From positions 39,101 to 103,100 of the forward strand of contig JBGPWL010000004.1 in the NCBI GenBank assembly GCA_041492185.1: a stretch of DNA of 64,000 nucleotides, written 5' to 3'. Positions 16,027 through 26,158 of the stretch are shown piece after piece. How positions within the stretch are numbered: the first letter of the stretch is position 1; every line of letters begins with the position of its first letter. A program made the translations under genes and the position numbers. Under the pieces are notes generated by a model, which saw nothing but the letters and a program-made list of their open reading frames with translations, did no database searches and was not told the DNA's origin. This stretch comes from JAOAPY01 sp041492185. GTDB lineage: Bacteria; Acidobacteriota; Blastocatellia; Pyrinomonadales; Pyrinomonadaceae.

Positions 16027-17715
16027 TCAGTCGGACTTCTTCACGGGTTCGAGACTATTGGGCCAATGAATCAGAAAGTAGGGATAACCATCGACCTCGC
16101 CCCGGCGTTCGAGCGTGCCGCCCAGGCTAACAATCTCGTCGGCGACCGCCTGCATGCTCGCGTCGTCGGTAACAATATACTGGGGCTCGCCCCGTTTAAT
16201 CACAAATTGATAGACCAGCAAACGCGTCTCTGGATCGGTTGAGGTGAGCTTGTGCGCCGGCTTGCGCGCGTAGTACCAAAACGTGCCGCTTAACTCGCAG
16301 GCCCAGACCCACGCGGACTCGTCGGCCAGTTCCGCCGGCAGCGAGAAGTACTTTGGCATGCTCTCCGTCGACGAGGGAATGTATTTGGACCAAACGCGTC
16401 CCATTACGATCAGCCCCGGCGACAATGAAAGTGCTAAGCCAATGCAGAGCAACGCTCGCCGTTTCCAACTACCCATACGCATCGTCGAGAGTGAGTGGTG
16501 CTCCAACGCAAGCGCGCCAAGCGCGAGCAACAGTACGGCGCCGAATAGCCCGGGCCACGGATAGTAATGAACCGTAGCCGGATGAGTCAGGAAGTAGGTA
16601 TTAGACACGGCGAGAATAATCAAAGCCGAAGCGAGCAAGCGACTCCAACTGAGCTTGCGAACGAATGGAGTCGCAAAGCCACTCTCTGCCCGTCGCCTTG
16701 ATAAGCAGATCAAGCCAACACAGCCGGCGAAGATGATTGGCAAAACCCAATTCACCGTGCTCGATTTCCCCGCCCCGAAGTAATACGAGATGTTTCGCCC
16801 AACGCAGGCGAGCGTCGGCGGGTCGGCGTTTTCATGATTGTAGGTGGGCAAGTACCAGGCGCCGGCGACCAGACTCTGGTGGATCGCGACGGGAAGCACG
16901 CCGCCCAGGAACACGCCAGAGATGAACGGAACCCAGGCGCTCTTGTACCACGACCGCAAGCTCGCGGGCCAAAGCAACAATAGAACGCCGGGCAGCAGCA
17001 AAACTACGGGCACGCGCGCGAGGATTGCAAACCCAAACAACAACCCCGCAAAAAGAGTCAGTGACCAGGCCAGGTAGAATGACCTTGCCTGCACCGCAAT
17101 CGCCGCCGTTAAGCAAAGACCTGCTAACAGCAAGGGTACCAACAGCGCATTGATCGAAAAGCTCGCATTGTCCAACTGCGCCAGCATCTCGAGACCCAGA
17201 ATCAGCGCGACGATGAAAAGGCCGGCTGCCAGTGGGCGTCGCTTGAATGCCGCAACGACCAGCATCACCAAACCGGCAAGCAAGAAGACTATTGTCACGA
17301 AGCGATTCAAGCCGTGCAGCGCCCGGCCCTCCGGAAAGAGCGCCAGCATCAAACCGGCGCCCGGTGAATACTGCACCGCCACATGATCAGCCACTGGAAA
17401 ATAATGACATGCGAGCGGGGAAACCATCTCGTCCCAAACCGGCAGAGGCACGTGATGCGACTGCATCAACTCGACAAGCAACCGCGTGTGGCGCGACTCT
17501 ACCGTAAATTGCGGCGTCGTTCGGGCGGCCGTGGCGTGACGAATGTCCTGGGCCGTTTGCAGGTAGCCGAAAGGATCGCAGAAACTGGGATTTTCTTCGA
17601 CTTGGCGCGCCCGCCGATCAGTCGTTAACGCTGAGAAGATCAATGTCACGCCGAGGGCGCAAAGCCAGGCCACCTCGAGCAAGCGCACAAACAGGTTCTT
17701 AGTCGCAGGTTTCAT
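16027..17715 (-). CDS. Polytopic membrane protein, GT-C-like
   Basis: 562 residues from the ATG at 17715, chosen because it begins MKPATKNLFVRLLEVAWLCA straight into the first helix. The frame continues upstream to 17904 but would overlap the divergent lipoprotein gene. About ten hydrophobic segments are visible to residue 430. The first loop contains NPSFCDPFGYLQTAQDIRH and later VQYSPGAGLML, a layout seen in GT39/GT-C transferases. The C-terminal part has YYPWPGLFGAVLL, then a soluble tail ending YPYFLIHWPNS. It lacks the WYGWS module of its neighbours. Function unknown beyond a likely role in surface glycan assembly. It is 32 bp upstream of the membrane protein at 14195. Confidence 0.7.
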   Translation of the reverse strand: MKPATKNLFVRLLEVAWLCALGVTLIFSALTTDRRARQVEENPSFCDPFGYLQTAQDIRHATAARTTPQFTVESRHTRLLVELMQSHHVPLPVWDEMVSPLACHYFPVADHVAVQYSPGAGLMLALFPEGRALHGLNRFVTIVFLLAGLVMLVVAAFKRRPLAAGLFIVALILGLEMLAQLDNASFSINALLVPLLLAGLCLTAAIAVQARSFYLAWSLTLFAGLLFGFAILARVPVVLLLPGVLLLLWPASLRSWYKSAWVPFISGVFLGGVLPVAIHQSLVAGAWYLPTYNHENADPPTLACVGRNISYYFGAGKSSTVNWVLPIIFAGCVGLICLSRRRAESGFATPFVRKLSWSRLLASALIILAVSNTYFLTHPATVHYYPWPGLFGAVLLLALGALALEHHSLSTMRMGSWKRRALLCIGLALSLSPGLIVMGRVWSKYIPSSTESMPKYFSLPAELADESAWVWACELSGTFWYYARKPAHKLTSTDPETRLLVYQFVIKRGEPQYIVTDDASMQAVADEIVSLGGTLERRGEVDGYPYFLIHWPNSLEPVKKSD

Positions 17716-17892
17716 CAGCTCAGAATAGTCCGTGAAGTATACCGCGATAGCGCTCAGGGTGAAGTATTCTGCGCTCGGAAACATTTTGACGAACGGATTT
17801 ATGCTGTGCGACACTGTGGGCACTTCGTTATTCGAGCTGACCACTCGCGCTCTTTCGTTCGGACCAGGAAAGAGGAGGCATTCACGAATTCC

Positions 17893-18591
17893 ATGATCAC
17901 TCAAAAGAAAAATTCCGCCCTTTGGAAACTAGCTTTGACTCTCTCCTTGCTGAGCATCCTGACCGCGTGTAGTAAGGACGAGACTCGTCGCGAGCCTGCG
18001 AAGCCCAGGCCGCCTGTCTCTCCGATGGACACGGCAATGTTGGAAGCAGCGGCGAAAGGCGATAACGCGCGGGTCAAGGAGTTGCTCGACAAAGGCGTCA
18101 ATGTGAATATGCGGGGCGGCGATCGCAACACGCCGATCATGGAAGCAACTTATGGGGGCCACCTCGATACCGTCAAGCTCTTGCTCGATCACGGCGCCGA
18201 CTTGAGCGCCAAGAAGAACGACGGCGCGACGCCAATGACCCTCACGCCCAAGAAAGACATCCTTGATTTGTTCAAGGACGTGAACAGCCTGGTGGAGGCA
18301 GCAAGCAAAGGGACTAACCAGGTGGTCAAGGAGTTGATCGAGAAAGGCACCCCGGTCAATGGGCTCGATCAGTTCGGGCATTCAGCTCTAACTGAATCTT
18401 CTTATAATGGCAAGACAGAGACGGTCAAACTTCTACTCGACAAAGGAGCCGATCCAAACATTAAGAAGTCGGATGACCAAACGCCGCTCAGTCTTGCTAC
18501 GGGTCAGAAACATCCAGACATCGTAAAACTGCTTAACGAAGCCATAGCGAAACAGTCAAAGCCTGCTGCTGCGCCGTCGCCTGCTAAGTAA
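17893..18591 (+). CDS. Ankyrin-repeat lipoprotein
   Basis: 232 residues from the ATG at 17893. That start gives a lipoprotein signal with lipobox LTAC (Cys at about 22), and an AGGAGG is 13-18 bases upstream. The mature protein has four or more ankyrin repeats: DTAMLEAAAKGDNARVKELL, then GNTPIMEA-like and GADLSAKKNDGATPMTL-type units, and a second set from residue 135 to 215. The end is rich in Ala, Pro and Lys. Ankyrin arrays bind proteins; in the periplasm such lipoproteins sometimes protect the cell from their own enzymes. It stands alone between two membrane-protein genes of opposite strand. Confidence 0.85.
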   Translation: MITQKKNSALWKLALTLSLLSILTACSKDETRREPAKPRPPVSPMDTAMLEAAAKGDNARVKELLDKGVNVNMRGGDRNTPIMEATYGGHLDTVKLLLDHGADLSAKKNDGATPMTLTPKKDILDLFKDVNSLVEAASKGTNQVVKELIEKGTPVNGLDQFGHSALTESSYNGKTETVKLLLDKGADPNIKKSDDQTPLSLATGQKHPDIVKLLNEAIAKQSKPAAAPSPAK

Positions 18592-18618
18592 CGAGCACAC
18601 GCCACGGATAATCCGCTG

Positions 18619-20373
18619 TCATTCTCGCGCGCGATAAAGGTAGATTGAATGACCAAACACTTTTTCGGGCTTTAGCGTTCGATATTTGTCAAAGTAGTTT
18701 CGTCGCTGCTCTTCGCTGATCTCTGCGTTGTTCGCATCCCTCAGGCCCGCGGGCACGGTTGCTCCGTTGAGAAAGCCCGCGCCGATGGCGACATAACGCG
18801 TTGACGACGATTGCAAATCAGGCGGCGCAAAATCCTGCAATTTGATTGTATACATTTCGGGTACCCAGCCTCCGGACACTGCTCCGACCAGTTGCGTCTC
18901 GCCACGAGCGTGCAGATACGCGGCCAACTCGCCGATGTCTTCACCCCATTCAACATTCGAATCGTTTAGCAGTTGCCAGCCAGGTTTTCCAAGAGTCAGC
19001 GGGCTCGTGTATGACAAGTAATCCGGATAGGCGCGCACCGCGTCAACCAACATCCATCCAAGTAAGACCACCACGAAAACCGCAGCCGCCCTGGCCCGCG
19101 CACAATTCAAAAACCGATCGAGAAAGGTTCCGCCCAATAAGAAAAGAAATGGAAACACCGGCGCAATGTGCCTGACGCCGATGTTGATGTTGCCGCTCAT
19201 GGACATAACCATGTAGATCGCAACGGGTGCAATCAGCAAGATGACTTCCCGCTCTTTCCTGAAAAGGCCGGCCCAAATCGCCCAAAGCAACGCGGCCACC
19301 GCCAATAGGAGGAACGGCAAAGTAGTCTTGAGCGCGAAAGTAACCGGGAAGTAATACCACCAGCCAAAATTGCTGTAGTGACCCAGCAGCGAAGTCGGAT
19401 GACCGAAATGGTTGTGAACATAGATCGTGTAAATCCCAAAAAGGTATTCGGTGGGAAGTATCTTCGAAAGCAAATTAACAGTTGCGATTATTCGCTGTGC
19501 GTTAACTGGCTTAGTTGCAGCTCCGCTAATGAAATCAATTTCCGAACGCGCCAGCGGCGGATGCTGAAAGTAATACGCGGCGTTAAGCACGACGAGTACG
19601 ACTAACGATGCGATGACGGTCTGCGCGATTGCTCTACGACGTGTAGATCCATGTCGCAGCGCTTTCCAACCTCCGTAAATGAGAGCGCCGACAAAGATGG
19701 GCGCTAATATCGCGAGCGAAAACTTCGTCAGCAACGCGGCCCCGGTCGCAACGCCGAACCAAACGGCGCGAGAAAATGTCGGCGCGCGGCCGTAACCATA
19801 CAGCGCAAAAAAGAACAACAGATAACCAAATGCAGCCGGCACATCCGTGTGTACGATGCGCCCGTGGGCCAGCATTGTCGGCTCGAGACTAAACAGTGCG
19901 ACCGCGATCACGGCTGCGCGCCTGCCGAAAAGCTGCCGGCCAAAAATAAAGATCAACGCGCCTAACGCGAGTGTGAGGAGAATCATCGGCACGCGCGCCC
20001 AAAATGAAATTGCCTGGAAGCGCTGCTTGTTTGCCTGCCAGAAATCAATTGAGGTGTCGACTGTAAGAGTTGCAAAGTTCTGATCGGCCGGCGCAGTCAG
20101 TGTGTTGACGTTTGGCCGCAGGAATAAAAGCGGCGCGGCAGCCCACATCTTCACCAGTGGTGGGTGCTCGGGGTTCAAACTAAAATTTCCCGTGGTTAGA
20201 TATTGGTAACCCGAAGGAATGTGAACCAGCTCGTCATTAGTGAGGCTCTTGCGCGCGATGACACTGACCATGTTCGCGCCCATCAACAGCAGGATGATGC
20301 AACAGAGGATCTCTGCGCGGCGCTGCGTTAGCGAGTCTCTGAAGGACGAAATTTTGATGGATGATCGATTCAA
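18619..20373 (-). CDS. PMT-like glycosyltransferase of family GT39
   Basis: 584 residues with about ten membrane helices. The first loop carries the GT39 mark: LTNDELVHIPSGYQYLTTG with the Asp-Glu pair, followed by NPEHPPLVKM. In this family the Asp-Glu residues act as the catalytic base for transfer of a sugar from a polyprenyl-phosphate donor on the outer face of the membrane. A C-terminal soluble part of about 130 residues begins near YTSPLTLGKPGW and contains SNVEWGEDIGELAAYLH, common in this subgroup. The start read here is TTG at 20373; the next ATG lies inside the first helix, so an alternative start is possible. The acceptor is unknown. Confidence 0.82.
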   Translation of the reverse strand: MNRSSIKISSFRDSLTQRRAEILCCIILLLMGANMVSVIARKSLTNDELVHIPSGYQYLTTGNFSLNPEHPPLVKMWAAAPLLFLRPNVNTLTAPADQNFATLTVDTSIDFWQANKQRFQAISFWARVPMILLTLALGALIFIFGRQLFGRRAAVIAVALFSLEPTMLAHGRIVHTDVPAAFGYLLFFFALYGYGRAPTFSRAVWFGVATGAALLTKFSLAILAPIFVGALIYGGWKALRHGSTRRRAIAQTVIASLVVLVVLNAAYYFQHPPLARSEIDFISGAATKPVNAQRIIATVNLLSKILPTEYLFGIYTIYVHNHFGHPTSLLGHYSNFGWWYYFPVTFALKTTLPFLLLAVAALLWAIWAGLFRKEREVILLIAPVAIYMVMSMSGNINIGVRHIAPVFPFLFLLGGTFLDRFLNCARARAAAVFVVVLLGWMLVDAVRAYPDYLSYTSPLTLGKPGWQLLNDSNVEWGEDIGELAAYLHARGETQLVGAVSGGWVPEMYTIKLQDFAPPDLQSSSTRYVAIGAGFLNGATVPAGLRDANNAEISEEQRRNYFDKYRTLKPEKVFGHSIYLYRARE

Positions 20374-20508
20374 ATGTGTCCCACACCCACGGAGACCGAT
20401 ATGTCACTTGCCGCGCAACGATAGACTAATCTATGCTTCGCGCGGAAATCTAATGCAAAGCTCTTCAATCAGTTTTCGGCCTTTTGTCTGACCGCCCACA
20501 ATTTCGTA

Positions 20509-22494
20509 ATGAAGCTCCCGTTATTACCAATTCGACGTCCAATCGTTCGTGAACTCCTAATCTTTCTGGGGTTCCTCGTCCTGACGGCGATCATGACCTG
20601 GCCCTGGGTCCTGCACCTTCGCGATGCCGTGCCCGACACCGGCGATCCTTACGCGATCTCCTATTTTCTTTGGTGGGATTTTCATCAGACGTTTCACCAT
20701 CCGCTAAATCTTTTTCAAGCGACGATCCTCTATCCGTATCATAACAGTCTCGCTTTCGGAGAATTCGATTATGGTGTCAGCCTGATCTTTTTTCCCCTTT
20801 TCGCAATTGGACTTCGCCCGCTTACAGTTTACAGCGTTGCGGCGTTCCTCAGCTTTCCTTTCACTGGCTACGGGACGTTTCGACTGGCTCGAACGCTGTC
20901 CGCGTCGACGGCGATCGCCTGGGTCGCGGGCATCATCATTGCATTTCTCCCCTTTCGCTTTCATCACCTGGCGCATTTGCATCTGATCTTTGCCGGCTGG
21001 ATCCTTCTGCTGTTTGAAGCATTGGTGCTCTTTGCGCGCAAGCGAAGCTGGCCGCTGGCAATGTGGCTGGGATTCGCGTTCCTGATGAACGCGCTTACCT
21101 GCACGACGTGGCTAATCCTGACAATAATTCCGCTCGGCATTTCCGCGGGTTTGCTCCTTACGCGAAACAACGCATGGCGCGACCCGCAGTTTTGGTTGCG
21201 AGCCGGCGCGACGCTCTGCCTGGCTGCGCTCCTGCTGCTTCCTTTTCTGCTACCGCTGCGACGCGCTGCCGCCGTGAATGGTTTTATTAGATCGCCGGAT
21301 GAAGTAAGGCAATATTCGGCGCGCTGGATCAATTGGTTGGCTGCTGAAGATCGAACGAGGGTTTGGCGAGGTCTCGGCGCGGCCGGCAACACTACGGAGA
21401 TGGTTCTGTTTCCTGGTTTGCTTGCTCCGCTGTTGGCCTTCGCCGCATTTCTATTTTCAACTCGCGAGACAAAAAGGCGCGACAATGAAGAGGCAGAACG
21501 CCGAAGTTATGAAAGAGTACTGTTGGCACTTCTTGATTCGACCGCAATCATCTCCGGCGTCGTCGCGCTGCTGACACTCGGTTATGACGTTTTCAAACTG
21601 CGACTGTTTGGACATCTCATCTTAACCGCGACTGGTCCGACGCGTGCTCTGAACATCCTAATTGTAACTTTCTTTATCCGCTGTTTGATTGCCTATCCGA
21701 AGGTGCTTCGTAATGCGCTGGGCGGAGACAGGAATCTGTCAGCGAGTTTCAATTCGCCACATCGTTCGGAACTGTTTGGCCACGCCCTTGTCTGGATCGC
21801 AATCGGTTTAGCCGGCTCCTTTGGACTGAACTTCTTCTTTCACAAATTCTTGTACGATTACGTATTTGTTTTTCGCGGCATGCGCGTAGCCACCCGCTGG
21901 GCCATGATCGGTTACGTCGGTCTGGCGCTGCTTGCCGGTCTTGGCGCGCAGCGATTCGCCGACGCGATTGGCCGTTGGTGGCCGCGGTTCGGGAAACCCG
22001 TAACCTACAGCGTGATCGTTATCGCCATTCTTCTTGAGTTGCACGCGGCGCCGCTACAAATGATCCGCGGTGAGATCGATCCCGATGCGCTCACGCTCGA
22101 TCTCAAGGATCGAAAAATGTCCGGCGGCATTATCGAATTGCCGATCGGCGATCGAGATCACCTCTACATGTTGCGCGCTGCCGATCATCAACATCCGATA
22201 GTCAACGGGCGCTACAGTTTTGTGCCCGAATTGCAGAAGGAAATTCAGGCGTTAACTTCAACGGGACCGATTTCGGATCGCGTGCTGGATATTTTTGAAA
22301 GCATTCCAGTTTCGTATGTAACGGTGCACAGTGCGATGCTCTCGCCCGAGGAACGCGCGAGCATCGAAGAGTTTCTGAATCGCGGCGTGGCCTCGGGCCG
22401 TTTGCGATTCATCAAGCGTTTTGATGCCGGGGTCAGTGAAGGAATGCGACAACATAACGATCTCTACGCGGTGACCAAAACGGAACCGAAATGA
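20509..22494 (+). CDS. Polytopic membrane protein, first of a tandem paralogous pair
   Basis: 661 residues with about twelve hydrophobic segments to residue 530 and a soluble C-terminus. Marks are LTAIMTWPWVLHLRDAVPDT, YFLWWDFHQTF, YPYHNSLAFGE and GLRPLTV, nearly all repeated in the next gene and, more loosely, in the protein at 5051. The C-terminal segment with IDPDALTLDLKDRKMSGGI and RAADHQHPIVNGRYSF is also shared. The layout fits a GT-C-like membrane transferase of surface glycan, but no conserved catalytic pair can be named. Its stop overlaps the start of the paralogue in an ATGA, so they are coupled. Confidence 0.7.
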   Translation: MKLPLLPIRRPIVRELLIFLGFLVLTAIMTWPWVLHLRDAVPDTGDPYAISYFLWWDFHQTFHHPLNLFQATILYPYHNSLAFGEFDYGVSLIFFPLFAIGLRPLTVYSVAAFLSFPFTGYGTFRLARTLSASTAIAWVAGIIIAFLPFRFHHLAHLHLIFAGWILLLFEALVLFARKRSWPLAMWLGFAFLMNALTCTTWLILTIIPLGISAGLLLTRNNAWRDPQFWLRAGATLCLAALLLLPFLLPLRRAAAVNGFIRSPDEVRQYSARWINWLAAEDRTRVWRGLGAAGNTTEMVLFPGLLAPLLAFAAFLFSTRETKRRDNEEAERRSYERVLLALLDSTAIISGVVALLTLGYDVFKLRLFGHLILTATGPTRALNILIVTFFIRCLIAYPKVLRNALGGDRNLSASFNSPHRSELFGHALVWIAIGLAGSFGLNFFFHKFLYDYVFVFRGMRVATRWAMIGYVGLALLAGLGAQRFADAIGRWWPRFGKPVTYSVIVIAILLELHAAPLQMIRGEIDPDALTLDLKDRKMSGGIIELPIGDRDHLYMLRAADHQHPIVNGRYSFVPELQKEIQALTSTGPISDRVLDIFESIPVSYVTVHSAMLSPEERASIEEFLNRGVASGRLRFIKRFDAGVSEGMRQHNDLYAVTKTEPK

Positions 22495-24854
22495 CGCGTG
22501 ACGAGATTCTCGAAAGCAATCCGGGGAAACGTCTTACTCTCGCCCGCAGGTTACGTCGCGAAATTTTTATCTTTCTTGGCTTCCTCATATTGACCGCGGT
22601 AATGACCTGGCCCTGGGTGCGTCATCTGCGCGATGGGGTCAAGGACGAGAACGATTCCTATGTCTTCTCGTATCTTCTCTGGTGGGACTACCATCAAACT
22701 TTTCACGATCCCTTGCATCTGTACCAGGCTACGATCTTCTATCCTTATCATGACACACTCGCGTTTGGCGAAAGCGGTTACGGCGTCGCGCTGCTATTTT
22801 TCCCCCTCTTCGCTCTTGGTCTTCGTCCCCTCACTGTCCAATGTATCGCCGCGTTCTTGAGCTTTCCGTTTACCGGCTACTGCATGTTCCGGCTCGCGCG
22901 CACTTTGTCCGCATCGAAGCCGATCGCCTGGGTGGCGGGCATCGTCTTCGCTTTCCTCCCTTGCCGGTTTCAATACCTCTCCATGGTGCCGACGATATTC
23001 ACCGGCTGGATACCGTTGCTATTTGAGGCAGTGGTGCTCTTCGTTCGCGAGAGGAGTTGGAAGCGTGCCTCCTGGCTGGGTGTGGCGTTTGTAATGAACG
23101 TGCTGACTTCTCTTACCTGGTTCATTCTTACCTTAATCCCGCTGGCGTTAACGGCTATTATCGTCGTGGCCCTTCACCGCGCCTGGCGTGATCGCACTTT
23201 CTGGTTGCGAGCGGCTACGACGCTGAGCGCGGCATGCCTGGTGCTCCTGCCTTTTCTGCTTCCCTTTTATCGCGTATCGCGCGCGTGGCACTTCGTGCGA
23301 ACTCCGGCGGAAGTTCAGGTCTTCTCCGCCCATCTGATCAACTGGGTTGCCGTCGACCAGAGCAACAGGTTGTGGAAAAATCTTGGGGCGGCGGCTGCCG
23401 ATCCCGAAATGGTTCTGTTTCCTGGTTTGCTGCCGCCGCTGCTGGCGCTAGGTGCATTGTTTCTCATTGCGCCTGTAAGAACCAACGTAAGGAATCTATT
23501 CAAGAGGATTCGTTCAGGCCCGTATTTCGAGTTGAGCGTTTACGGGTTCGTCTGGATCGTGATCGGCTTCATGGGCTCGTTTGGTATGAATCTATTTTTT
23601 CATCGCGCCCTTTTCAACTTCGTGCCGCTCTTTCGCAGCCTCCGGGTGGCGTCCCGCTGGGCCATGATCTGTTATGTCGGGTTGGCACTCCTGGCTGGTC
23701 TGGGAGCATTGAGGTTGGCGAAACTTCTGAATCGCCAGTGGCCACGCCTCCCTGTCTCATTGATATGCGCTGCGCTGGCTATCGCAATACTTTTCGAGCA
23801 ACGCGTCGCGCCATTGCCGTTGATACGGGGCGAACCAGACCCGGATCAGCTCACGCTTTATCTGAAAAACAAAAAGGTGTCCGGAGGGATCGTTGATCTT
23901 CCGCCGGGCAGGCATCGTTACTTATTGCGCGCTGCCGATCACGGGCATCCGTTTGTCAGCGCGACCAATAGCTTTAGTCCGCCACTCGAGCGGCAGATTG
24001 AAACACTGACCATGAGTCAACCAATTCCCGATCAATTCCTGGATCTACTGGAAACAATTCCCGCCTCGTATCTTGCGATTCACAGTTCGTTTGTCTCGCC
24101 CGAAAGACGCGTGGAGCTCGAATCCTTTCTCAGGCGGGGAGTGGCCACGCGACGTCTGCGTTTTGTAAAAAGCTTTCAAGATCGACTTCGTAGCGGAATC
24201 CTGGAGACCAACGATTTGTACGCAGTGGTCAAGACAGAACCAGCAGCACAAAGTGAGGGACCACAGCCGCCGCCTTTCTCTTTTGCCGGTCTTGAACCGT
24301 TGTTCTCGGGTCTGGTTACGAACTTCGAAGAAAGGAGCTTCTTCGTTTACCGGCTTTATAAGATTTCTTATGGTCGCGCGCCGCTCTTCGCCGAGTTCAT
24401 GCCTGGCGTGCAATCGTTCAAGCATGACCCGGCGAATGGAACGGATAGATTAGCGGAGAGCCAGGTACTGTTTATCGAAGCTTGGGTGAAACAACCCGAG
24501 TTCAAATCGATTTACGATAGTCTGAACGGCGAAGGTTATGTCGACGCTCTGCTGGCACATGCAGGATTGACAAGCAGCGAAGCGCAGCGTGAAGCGTTGA
24601 TACGAGGGTTGCGCGAAGGCACGCTGACGCGCGCGGCGGTGCTACAACTCCTGGTTGATAACGATTTGTTCGGCGCTCGCGAATTCAACACCGCTTTTGT
24701 CTTAATGCACTATTTTGCCTACTTCCAGCGCGACCCCGATGACGCAGGCGCTCACTTCTGGTTGTACAAACTGAATCACGATATGGAACATCGCCATTTC
24801 ACCGAAGCCTTTGCCGCCTCGACCGAGAGGCAATTAAAGATCGAGCAGAAGTGA
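22491..24854 (+). CDS. Polytopic membrane protein fused to a C-terminal DUF4214 domain
   Basis: 787 residues. Residues 1-580 are a paralogue of the preceding protein, with the same LTAVMTWPWV, LLWWDYHQTF and YPYHDTLAFGE words. After about residue 585 a Pro-rich joint (PQPPPFS) leads to a DUF4214 domain: SFFVYRLYKISYGRAPLFAEF, KQPEFKSIYDS, FNTAFVLMHYFAYFQRDPDDAG and HFWLYKL. The domain is therefore on the outer face if the membrane part ends outside, as in GT-C proteins. It lacks the cysteine pairs of the secreted DUF4214 proteins in the window. The gene starts four bases before the stop of its upstream paralogue, and it ends at a palindrome shared with the convergent gene. Confidence 0.8.
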   Translation: MTRDEILESNPGKRLTLARRLRREIFIFLGFLILTAVMTWPWVRHLRDGVKDENDSYVFSYLLWWDYHQTFHDPLHLYQATIFYPYHDTLAFGESGYGVALLFFPLFALGLRPLTVQCIAAFLSFPFTGYCMFRLARTLSASKPIAWVAGIVFAFLPCRFQYLSMVPTIFTGWIPLLFEAVVLFVRERSWKRASWLGVAFVMNVLTSLTWFILTLIPLALTAIIVVALHRAWRDRTFWLRAATTLSAACLVLLPFLLPFYRVSRAWHFVRTPAEVQVFSAHLINWVAVDQSNRLWKNLGAAAADPEMVLFPGLLPPLLALGALFLIAPVRTNVRNLFKRIRSGPYFELSVYGFVWIVIGFMGSFGMNLFFHRALFNFVPLFRSLRVASRWAMICYVGLALLAGLGALRLAKLLNRQWPRLPVSLICAALAIAILFEQRVAPLPLIRGEPDPDQLTLYLKNKKVSGGIVDLPPGRHRYLLRAADHGHPFVSATNSFSPPLERQIETLTMSQPIPDQFLDLLETIPASYLAIHSSFVSPERRVELESFLRRGVATRRLRFVKSFQDRLRSGILETNDLYAVVKTEPAAQSEGPQPPPFSFAGLEPLFSGLVTNFEERSFFVYRLYKISYGRAPLFAEFMPGVQSFKHDPANGTDRLAESQVLFIEAWVKQPEFKSIYDSLNGEGYVDALLAHAGLTSSEAQREALIRGLREGTLTRAAVLQLLVDNDLFGAREFNTAFVLMHYFAYFQRDPDDAGAHFWLYKLNHDMEHRHFTEAFAASTERQLKIEQK

Positions 24855-24872
24855 ATGCTTTGCGGAACTTTG

Positions 24873-24944
24873 CGTCTTTGCGCCTTTGCGGGAACAATTC
24901 GTTTGTATGAACCTCTGAAAGTTTCCCGCAAAGGCGCAAAGACG
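24873..24944. terminator. Palindrome of the GCAAAGGCGCAAAG family between convergent genes
   Basis: The arms at 24873-24894 and 24923-24944 are exact reverse complements over 22 bases, reading CGTCTTTGCGCCTTTGCGGG on the left. The element fills the 101-bp gap between the stop codons of the plus-strand gene ending at 24854 and the minus-strand gene ending at 24956. Further copies are at 51002-51121 (paired) and about 45116-45164 (half). A bidirectional terminator role is inferred from position. Confidence 0.75.
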
Positions 24945-24955
24945 CGAAGAAGGAA

Positions 24956-26158
24956 TCATGCAAAAGCAAGCGTCACACTGCCAGCCAGCATTGCGCTCAT
25001 CAGGCAAAGCAAACCGATGAAGATAACGCGAATGATCTGATCGATTCTTTGCGAGTTACCAGCCGTCGCCAGCACAATAAAAACCGGGAAGATCACCATC
25101 ACGTAGCGCGCCAGCGACTGCAGCAGCGGCTGGTACGACATTGGCACGACGATCGAAACGAGCGAATACAGACCCAGCGCCCACTCGCGTCGCTTCATAA
25201 GCACCACGCAACAAACCAGCGCAGTAACCGCGGCGCCAAAGTTCAACAAACGGAAATCCCAGCCGGCGCTCACCTGCAGCGGATCGCGTAGATAGGTCAG
25301 CAACGGACGCCAGAAGAATCCCGCGCTGTGGCCCCACGCCACCTGAATGTGCGCGAACGCGAAAGCATCACCGGTGATCGACTTCAAATAAAACATGAAA
25401 GCAAACAAGCCCAACGGCACGAGAAGGAGTGCTGCAACGTTGGCTCTGATGCTTTGTGTGAACCGTTTTTCGCGACCAGCGCTTGTCTTGTAAGCTTGCC
25501 AATAAAGCACGCCCAGCGGAGCCAGCAGAAAAACTCCCGCCAATCGAGTCGCTGAAGCTAAAGCGCCGCAGATTCCGGCGAGCCACCATCGTTCACGCTT
25601 TGCCGCATACAAACTCGCGACGGTTAGCAGCAAGAACAACGACTCTGTTTGGGTGAGTGAAAAGAAATAGCTAACCGGGAAGAAGGCGAGATAAAAAACC
25701 GTTCGATCTGCCGTTGAAGGATCGCAACCAAAAGCCCGCGCTGTTTTGTAAACCAGGAGCAACGCGCAGAAGAGAAAACAATTCGAAAGCGCGATTCCCG
25801 TCAGCGGAAACTCGCCCGTTAGTTTGGCGCACCAGCGCAACAGCAGTGGATACAGCGGGAAAAACGCCCACGTGTGTTGCGTGGTTGTGTTGAATGGCTC
25901 TTTTTCGTAACCATCGCGCGCGATGTTGATAATCCACAGACTGTCGGCGCCGAGCGTTACGCGCCGCAGCGCATCCGCCACGCTGCGCTGCCGGAGCGAA
26001 ATGTTCGAGTTGTGCACGTCGCCTACCGGTCCGCGCACTGGCGAGTCGAACACGATGTTCGCTGTCAAGACCAGGATGAATAAGATGAGCAGTCGCGACA
26101 GTAGAAACGCAAAGAGGCTGGAGCGCACCGCGGGGTCCACGAGAGATGCGCGAATCAT
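24956..26158 (-). CDS. PIG-V-like mannosyltransferase membrane protein
   Basis: 400 residues from the ATG at 26158, which has GAGGGAG about 4-10 bases upstream; the frame also runs to a TTG at 26209. About nine membrane helices are visible. The loop TTTQHTWAFFPLYPLLLRWCA is the hallmark of bacterial homologues of PIG-V (GPI mannosyltransferase 2), and FFPVSYFFSLTQTESLFLLL is a second family match. In eukaryotes PIG-V adds the second mannose to GPI anchors; bacterial members are thought to use polyprenyl-phosphate mannose for surface glycans. It lies on the minus strand downstream of the membrane protein at 26270, about 110 bp apart. Confidence 0.8.
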   Translation of the reverse strand: MIRASLVDPAVRSSLFAFLLSRLLILFILVLTANIVFDSPVRGPVGDVHNSNISLRQRSVADALRRVTLGADSLWIINIARDGYEKEPFNTTTQHTWAFFPLYPLLLRWCAKLTGEFPLTGIALSNCFLFCALLLVYKTARAFGCDPSTADRTVFYLAFFPVSYFFSLTQTESLFLLLTVASLYAAKRERWWLAGICGALASATRLAGVFLLAPLGVLYWQAYKTSAGREKRFTQSIRANVAALLLVPLGLFAFMFYLKSITGDAFAFAHIQVAWGHSAGFFWRPLLTYLRDPLQVSAGWDFRLLNFGAAVTALVCCVVLMKRREWALGLYSLVSIVVPMSYQPLLQSLARYVMVIFPVFIVLATAGNSQRIDQIIRVIFIGLLCLMSAMLAGSVTLAFA

